NCBI RefSeq assembly: GCF_003129485.1
Contig: NZ_QFFG01000003.1
Span: 186,001-250,000, forward strand
Origin: Polaribacter aquimarinus
GTDB lineage: Bacteria > Bacteroidota > Bacteroidia > Flavobacteriales > Flavobacteriaceae
Direction: 5' to 3'
DNA: 64,000 nucleotides
In this document: piece by piece, positions 58,971 through 64,000 of the stretch
Position numbering within the stretch: position 1 is the stretch's first letter
Layout of the letters: each line of letters begins with the position of its first letter
Notes under the pieces: model-generated
Database searches by the model: none
What the model was told of the DNA's origin: nothing
The model's input: only the letters and a program-made list of their open reading frames with translations
Program-made: the position numbers and the translations under genes

Positions 58971-61034
58971 TTACTCAGGATATTCTACTCTCAAATGATA
59001 AATGTTCATCAATTTTTTCTTGATTACTTTCTTAATAACTTCAATTTCTCTAAAAGTTATGTCAGAATTTAAAAACTGATTATCAATCATTTGTTTATCT
59101 ATTATCTTATCAATTAAATCACTTATAGATTGTGCAGTTGGTTTTTTTAAACTTTTTGAAGCTGCTTCTGCAGTATCACACATCATTAAAATAGCTGTTT
59201 CTTTTGAAAATGGTATCGGCCCATGATAAGTAAACTTTTTAATATCTACTTCTGCATCTGGATTTAATTCTTGTTCTTTTCTATAAAAATAATAAGTAGA
59301 ACTTGTTCCATGATGTGTTCTGATAAAGTCTATAATTCTATCTGGCAATTTATTTTTCTTAGCTAACTCTACTCCTTTAATCACATGATCAATTATAATC
59401 TTAGAACTATCTCTAGGAGATAAATCGTTATGAGGGTTTACACCTGTAGATTGATTTTCAACAAAGTATTGAGGGTTTATCATTTTTCCTATATCGTGAT
59501 ATAATGCACCTGTTCTAACTAACATTGAATTTGCTCCAATTTCATTAGCAGCTGCTTCAGCTAAATTTGCCACTTGCATAGAGTGTTGGAAAGTACCTGG
59601 TGCCTTTTCGTTTAATTCTCTTAATAATTTAGTATTTGTATTAGATAATTCTAATAAAGTAACATCAGATACTAATCCAAATATTTTTTCGTACATGTAA
59701 ATTATAATCAATGACAGAAAAGACAATAAACCATTAGCTGCAAACAACATAAAATACGTCCAGTTTATCTGAGATGCATTCCCTTCTTTTATAATTGAAA
59801 ATGCAAAATAAGTTAACATATATATTAATGTAATCTGTGCAACCGAAATGAATAAATTTGCTCTTTTATATAATTCAGAAACGGTAAGAATTGTTACAAT
59901 ACCCGCGATAATATGCAAATAAATAAATTCAAAACTATCAGGTACAATATAACCTAAAAGTAAAACGGTTAATACATGAGTAAATAACCCTAATCTTGCA
60001 TCAAAAAAAGCCTTTAAAACAATTGGTAATATACTTAATGGAACAATATATAGATATTCTGAATTGTACTTTATAACCAAAGTTTGTATTAATATCATTG
60101 AAAAAACATTGAAAAAAATAAAAGTAACTTTATTATTATTGTCAAAAATTTCAACTCTATATTTTCTGAGAAATAAAAGTAACATAAGTAAGGCTAGGGA
60201 TACTAAAATTGTATACCCGAAAATAATCCAATTATAATTAGACTCTGTCCAAACTTTAGACTCAGATTCGCTTTTTAAAGAGCTTAAAATAGCTAGTTTT
60301 TTCCCTTCTACAATCTCTCCCTTTAGAATAATTAACTCGTCTTTAGAAACTTTTCCTTTTGTATAAGAAATATTTTTTATTTCGTTTTCTATTACCTTTT
60401 CAGTAAATTTTTCATCATATGAAATATTAGGTTTTATAATTTCAGAGAGTATATTTAATAATATTTTTTTATCATAAGAATATGGATCATTTCCCAAATT
60501 GTTCTTAATTAAATTTAAAACTTCTCTCGAATACAAAAGTTTTTTAAAAGGCACATCTTCTACTTCATTTCCTTTTTTTACCGCTACAATTTCATCTTTA
60601 TTAAGTACTCTATCCTGACTAACAACTTCTAAAAACCCTACTTCATATACACTAGATATTACTTTATTTCCAATATTTTTTAATGAATGAATTTTATCAA
60701 TAGATAAAGAGTCAGAAATTGATAATGATGATATTCGCCTAATAAAATCTGCTTTAACATCAGAAACTACTTTAGTGTCATAAATAAAGTATTGCTTAGC
60801 ATTTACTTCAATTTTCTTTTTTTCTACAATAATTTCTTCCTCAGATTTTTGAATTGCAAAATCAAAAGGTGCTCTTAAATTATCATACTTCCAAAGTTGT
60901 CCATTGCTAAAATCGTATTTGAACTGACCTCCTTTTGGAAATAAATAAACAATTGCAACTGTAGTAATTAAAAATAAGATTACCTTATAGATTATTGTAT
61001 TATTTTGATATAATTTATTTACAAAATTGCCCAT
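58971..61034 (-). CDS. 7TM-HD family cyclic-di-AMP phosphodiesterase (PgpH-like)
   Basis: This 687-residue protein has an N-terminal membrane helix (about 15-32), an extracytoplasmic domain (about 40-270) with PYSYDKKILLNILSEIIKPN, then seven membrane helices (about 270-460). A C-terminal HD domain has HSMQVANLAEAAANEIGANS, RTGALYHDIGKM with the HD pair, and IDFIRTHHGTSSTYYFYR. PgpH of Listeria, with this same layout, degrades the second messenger c-di-AMP. Family members are standard in Bacteroidota. It stands alone with its own promoter. Confidence 0.88.
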   Translation of the reverse strand: MGNFVNKLYQNNTIIYKVILFLITTVAIVYLFPKGGQFKYDFSNGQLWKYDNLRAPFDFAIQKSEEEIIVEKKKIEVNAKQYFIYDTKVVSDVKADFIRRISSLSISDSLSIDKIHSLKNIGNKVISSVYEVGFLEVVSQDRVLNKDEIVAVKKGNEVEDVPFKKLLYSREVLNLIKNNLGNDPYSYDKKILLNILSEIIKPNISYDEKFTEKVIENEIKNISYTKGKVSKDELIILKGEIVEGKKLAILSSLKSESESKVWTESNYNWIIFGYTILVSLALLMLLLFLRKYRVEIFDNNNKVTFIFFNVFSMILIQTLVIKYNSEYLYIVPLSILPIVLKAFFDARLGLFTHVLTVLLLGYIVPDSFEFIYLHIIAGIVTILTVSELYKRANLFISVAQITLIYMLTYFAFSIIKEGNASQINWTYFMLFAANGLLSFLSLIIIYMYEKIFGLVSDVTLLELSNTNTKLLRELNEKAPGTFQHSMQVANLAEAAANEIGANSMLVRTGALYHDIGKMINPQYFVENQSTGVNPHNDLSPRDSSKIIIDHVIKGVELAKKNKLPDRIIDFIRTHHGTSSTYYFYRKEQELNPDAEVDIKKFTYHGPIPFSKETAILMMCDTAEAASKSLKKPTAQSISDLIDKIIDKQMIDNQFLNSDITFREIEVIKKVIKKKLMNIYHLRVEYPE

Positions 61035-61051
61035 AGTAGTTTATTGTTTTA

Positions 61052-61080
61052 CAAACTTACCATAAAAAAATTAAGGTCAA
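61052..61080 (-). promoter_or_regulatory. -33/-7 promoter of the PgpH-like gene
   Basis: On the minus strand TTG (61080-61078) is separated by 18 bp from TAAGTTTG (61059-61052), a perfect TAnnTTTG box, 17 bp before the ATG. This is the best complete Bacteroidota promoter in the window. Confidence 0.75.
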
Positions 61081-61103
61081 AAATTCATTATCAATAATAA
61101 ATT

Positions 61104-61123
61104 ACCAATTGATTAAAATTGGT
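61104..61123. promoter_or_regulatory. palindrome in the thiolase promoter region
   Basis: ACCAATT (61104-61110) and AATTGGT (61117-61123) are perfect 7-bp inverted repeats around GATTAA. The palindrome abuts TAATTTAG (61124-61131), one mismatch from the -7 box, so a bound regulator would block transcription of the thiolase gene. Confidence 0.5.
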
Positions 61124-61166
61124 TAATTTAGCATTAAGAATAATGTAAAAAACACACCTTATATTT

Positions 61167-62342
61167 ATGAAAGACGTAGTTATTGTATCCGTTGCTAGGA
61201 CTCCAATTGGTAGTTTTTTAGGTAGTTTATCTTCTATACCCGCGCCCAAATTAGGTGCATTTGCAATAAAAGGAGCTTTAGATAAAATAAATTTATCTCC
61301 AGAACTGGTTCAAGAAGTATTTATGGGAAATGTGGTTTCTGCTGGTTTGGGACAAGCACCGGCAAGACAAGCTGCTATTCATGCAGGAATTCCTGATACT
61401 GTTCCATGCACTACCATAAATAAAGTTTGTGCCTCTGGAATGAAATCTATTATGTTAGCAGCACAAACCATTTCTTCAGGTGATGCTGATATAGTTGTAG
61501 CTGGGGGGATGGAAAATATGAGTGCTATACCTCATTATCAGCATTCAAGAAAAGGATCAAAATTTGGACCAATAATAATGGAAGATGGCATGCAAAAAGA
61601 TGGTTTAGTTGACGCTTATGATAACGTTGCTATGGGAGTTTGTGCTGATGCTTGTGCTAAAGAATATAATTTTTCAAGAGAAGAACAAGATCAATTTGCT
61701 ATCCAATCTTATAATCGTTCTGCAAAAGCTTGGAGTGAAGGTAAATTTGATGATGAAATTATACCTGTTTCAATTCCTCAAAGACGTGGAGAACCAATAA
61801 TCTTTTCTGAAGATGAAGAGTATAAGAATGTAAAAATGGAAAAAATTTCTGCATTACGTGCGGCATTTACGAAAGACGGAACAGTTACAGCTGCCAATGC
61901 ATCTACAATAAATGATGGTGGTGCAGCATTAGTTTTAATGTCTTCTGACAAAGCAAAACAATTAAATTTATCTCCTTTAGCAAAAATAAAAAGTTATGCA
62001 GATGCTGCTCACGAACCAAAATGGTTTACAACAGCTCCTGCAAAAGCGTTACCTAAAGCTCTAGAAAAAGCTAATATTTCTATTGACAAAGTTGATTATT
62101 TTGAGCTAAATGAAGCTTTTTCTATTGTTGGTTTAGCAAATATGAAAATTTTAAATATTTCAAATGATAGGGTGAATGTTAATGGTGGAGCGGTTTCATT
62201 AGGACATCCTTTAGGTGTTTCGGGAGCTAGAATTGTTATTGCATTAACATCTATTTTAAAACAGAGAAACGCCAAAATTGGTGCTGCAGCAATTTGTAAT
62301 GGTGGTGGTGGAGCAAGTGCTATAGTTATCGAAAAACTATAA
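61167..62342 (+). CDS. acetyl-CoA C-acyltransferase (thiolase)
   Basis: This 391-residue enzyme has all thiolase signatures: the nucleophile Cys88 in NKVCASGMKSI, VAGGMENMSAIPHY, ELNEAFSIVGLANM, GGAVSLGHPLGVSGAR with the catalytic His, and AICNGGGGAS with the second Cys. It condenses or cleaves acetyl-CoA units and is either an acetyl-CoA acetyltransferase or a beta-oxidation thiolase. The compact length and sequence favour the acetoacetyl-CoA type. A strong palindrome upstream may be an operator. The NlpC/P60 gene follows after 33 bp. Confidence 0.93.
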   Translation: MKDVVIVSVARTPIGSFLGSLSSIPAPKLGAFAIKGALDKINLSPELVQEVFMGNVVSAGLGQAPARQAAIHAGIPDTVPCTTINKVCASGMKSIMLAAQTISSGDADIVVAGGMENMSAIPHYQHSRKGSKFGPIIMEDGMQKDGLVDAYDNVAMGVCADACAKEYNFSREEQDQFAIQSYNRSAKAWSEGKFDDEIIPVSIPQRRGEPIIFSEDEEYKNVKMEKISALRAAFTKDGTVTAANASTINDGGAALVLMSSDKAKQLNLSPLAKIKSYADAAHEPKWFTTAPAKALPKALEKANISIDKVDYFELNEAFSIVGLANMKILNISNDRVNVNGGAVSLGHPLGVSGARIVIALTSILKQRNAKIGAAAICNGGGGASAIVIEKL

Positions 62343-62375
62343 TTAACCTTTCTTCTTGAAAATTATTGATAATAA

Positions 62376-63146
62376 ATGCACTACGGAATTTGTAATTTAA
62401 GTATTGTTTCAATGAGAGTTGAACCAGATGAAACATCAGAAATGGTGAATCAGGTTTTGTTTGGAGAAACTTTTGAGATTATTGATGAAGATAACCAATG
62501 GAGTAAAATTCGATTGACTTTTGATAGTTATGAAGGTTACATTGATAACAAACAATATCTTAAAATCACAAAAGAATTCTTTTCAAAATTAATTACAGAA
62601 AAACAATCTTATACTGCTGAAATTGTTGATTTTATAACCAACAAGAGTAATGAGTTAACTACAATCCCTTTAGGCTGTACTTTACCTAGGTTTAATAATA
62701 AAAAGTTAGAAATAGAAAATCAGTTTTACTTCTATGAAGGAGCTGTTTTATCAGAGAAAAAACAAAAAAACGACATCTTAAAAGTAGCTTTTATTTATCT
62801 AAACTCACCCTTTTTATGGGGAGGAAAATCTCCTTTTGGAATCGATTGCTCTGGATTTACTCAAATGGTCTATAAGCTCTGTGGATATAAATTGTTAAGA
62901 AATGCTAAAGAGCAAGCGACCCAAGGTGAAGTTTTAAGTTTTATTGAAGAGAGTGAACCAGGTGATTTGGCTTTTTTTGATAATGATGAAGGAGAAATTA
63001 TACATGTAGGAATTATTCTTGACAACTATCACATAATACATGTATATGAAAAAGTAAGAATAGATACTTTAGATCATAGTGGTATTTTTAATACCGACTT
63101 ACAAAAACACACACATAAACTAAGAGTTATTAGAAAAGTCATATAA
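62376..63146 (+). CDS. NlpC/P60 family peptidase (C40) with SH3-like N-terminus
   Basis: This 256-residue protein begins with an SH3-like region (about 1-65: VSMRVEPDETSEMVNQVLFG, IRLTFDSYEGYIDNKQYL). A second such stretch and a C-terminal NlpC/P60 domain follow, with FLWGGKSPFGIDCSGFTQMV (catalytic Cys near 157), EPGDLAFFDNDEGEIIHVGI (catalytic His) and IIHVYEKVRIDTL. The family cleaves gamma-D-Glu to diamino-acid bonds in peptidoglycan stem peptides. No export signal is visible, so it may act on recycled muropeptides in the cytoplasm, like YkfC. Confidence 0.88.
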   Translation: MHYGICNLSIVSMRVEPDETSEMVNQVLFGETFEIIDEDNQWSKIRLTFDSYEGYIDNKQYLKITKEFFSKLITEKQSYTAEIVDFITNKSNELTTIPLGCTLPRFNNKKLEIENQFYFYEGAVLSEKKQKNDILKVAFIYLNSPFLWGGKSPFGIDCSGFTQMVYKLCGYKLLRNAKEQATQGEVLSFIEESEPGDLAFFDNDEGEIIHVGIILDNYHIIHVYEKVRIDTLDHSGIFNTDLQKHTHKLRVIRKVI

Positions 63147-63178
63147 AAAAACCAAGATTTTTAAATCTTGGTTTTTTT
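63144..63178. terminator. bidirectional terminator between the NlpC/P60 and TPR genes
   Basis: CCAAGATTT and AAATCTTGG form a 9-bp stem, with A residues before and T residues after, so it can end both convergent transcripts. Confidence 0.85.
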
Positions 63179-63199
63179 ATAATCTTTTAAAGAAGTTTA

Positions 63200-64000
63200 T
63201 TATTGCTTGCTTCTCATTTCTTTATAAACCGGTCTTAATTTATCTGCCTTATCAGTCATTTCTAAGGTATCATAGATGTTTAATAAAGTTCTCACTGTTT
63301 CTATACTTCTAGATAAACCATCTGCTTTTTCAATATATGGAAGAGCTTCTTTAAATAATTCTTTTTGTTTCTCTTGTAATTCATTGTATTTCTTAGCGTT
63401 AGATAAATTCTTATTCATTTCATCTACAATTGCTTGTTCTTTAGATAAAATTGCTACCGCCAAATTTAAAAGGGCATCTTTATAATCAGGTTTTAACTCA
63501 ATGGCTTTTTTATAGTATTCTTTAGCTTTTTCTATTCTATCTTGATTTTGATTAATTACACCTAAATTAAAAAATAATGAAGGGTTAGTAGGGTCTAACT
63601 TAATGGCTTCTTCCATAAGTTCTCCAAACTTATCCATTCTTTCCAATTTAATATACATTTGTGCTTCATTTAAAATCAAGTTAATATCTTTAGGGTTTGA
63701 TTTTCTTGCCTCTTGTAAAGCTTTAACAGCTAATTCTGGTTTACCTTGATTAACATAAACATAACCAATATTTTTTATGATAGAAGCTTGCTTAGATTCA
63801 GAAGATTTTTGAGTAGGAGTTTTATGAGTTGTTGTTTTGATAGCAACATCTCTTAAGTTCTTATTCGGAAACTCTTCAACTTTTCCTGAAATTTTATTTA
63901 CAGCAAAATATTTAGTAACAATACCTTTATAATTTATTTCTCTTAACTTCTTAAAATGTTTTAAAGATGTATCATAATCTTTATCTAATGATGCACTAAG
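63200..64000 (-). CDS. tetratricopeptide-repeat protein, C-terminal part (partial)
   Basis: The minus-strand frame is open from the stop at 63200 to the right edge, giving 266 residues; the start lies outside the window. Typical TPR units are seen: ASIIKNIGYVYVNQGKPELA, INLILNEAQMYIKLERMDKF and PSLFFNLGVINQNQDRIEKA followed by YKKAIELKPDYKDAL. The N-terminal 90 residues seen are a different region with KKLREINYKGIVTKYFAV. TPR proteins scaffold protein interactions; the partner is unknown. A later in-frame TTG near 63679 is not a real start because the protein continues upstream. Confidence 0.8.
   Translation of the reverse strand, partial: LSASLDKDYDTSLKHFKKLREINYKGIVTKYFAVNKISGKVEEFPNKNLRDVAIKTTTHKTPTQKSSESKQASIIKNIGYVYVNQGKPELAVKALQEARKSNPKDINLILNEAQMYIKLERMDKFGELMEEAIKLDPTNPSLFFNLGVINQNQDRIEKAKEYYKKAIELKPDYKDALLNLAVAILSKEQAIVDEMNKNLSNAKKYNELQEKQKELFKEALPYIEKADGLSRSIETVRTLLNIYDTLEMTDKADKLRPVYKEMRSKQ

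Overview
The window looks like chromosome of a marine-type Flavobacteriaceae bacterium (Polaribacter/Tenacibaculum-like; genus is inference). The support is very AT-rich DNA, the gliding genes gldF and gldG, a cell-surface protein with a type IX secretion (T9SS) sorting domain, many promoters with the Bacteroidota -7 box TAnnTTTG, and mobile-element families (DUF3871, an IntDOT-like integrase) typical of this phylum.

Bases 1-34492 are mostly core genome. In order: the end of a SAM hydroxide adenosyltransferase, a small monooxygenase, gldF-gldG, an aquaporin/SDR pair, DUF2911 and ClbS-like proteins, and a leftward five-gene operon. That operon holds a secreted PIG-L deacetylase, a 35-residue membrane protein, a sodium:solute symporter, a membrane protein and a Gfo/Idh/MocA oxidoreductase, and probably releases and imports a sugar derivative. 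Then come dnaN, a large leucine-rich-repeat T9SS cargo with a 603-bp tandem duplication, ACP phosphodiesterase, gamma-glutamyltransferase, VOC and RluA proteins, and a MocR-type regulator divergent from a DinB/PNPOx/DUF1272/GNAT/PNPOx operon. An AI-2E-type exporter, a THUMP-like methyltransferase, and fdhD with an FdhF/YdeP-type molybdoenzyme follow.

Bases 34598-58610 are an integrative element of about 24 kb inserted in the 3' end of tRNA-Arg(TCT). It is bounded by 62-bp direct repeats (one mismatch) that carry the tRNA 3' end and its terminator. The end next to the intact tRNA holds a tyrosine integrase, a phage-type ATPase, DUF3871, a RepA-like ATPase with iteron-like repeats, and a GIY-YIG/NUMOD1 endonuclease. 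No conjugation or phage structural genes are seen. The rest is one leftward nine-gene operon (51189 to 34765), with no gap over 11 bp. It encodes a C5 cytosine methyltransferase, a NERD-nuclease/SF1-helicase fusion, a 773-aa protein in the DrmE position, DrmA helicase, DrmB (DUF1998), an unknown 343-aa protein, a 55-aa acidic protein, an SMC-like ATPase and an unknown 283-aa protein. This is a DISARM-related anti-phage locus without the usual phospholipase-D protein DrmC, joined to an ABC/SMC-ATPase module. It is the best candidate here for an undescribed system.

Bases 58586-64000 return to core genome: tRNA-Arg, tRNA-Pro, tRNA-Ser, a PgpH-like c-di-AMP phosphodiesterase, a thiolase, an NlpC/P60 peptidase and the end of a TPR protein. 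Intergenic spacers also hold three related heptanucleotide tandem arrays and several REP-like palindromes.
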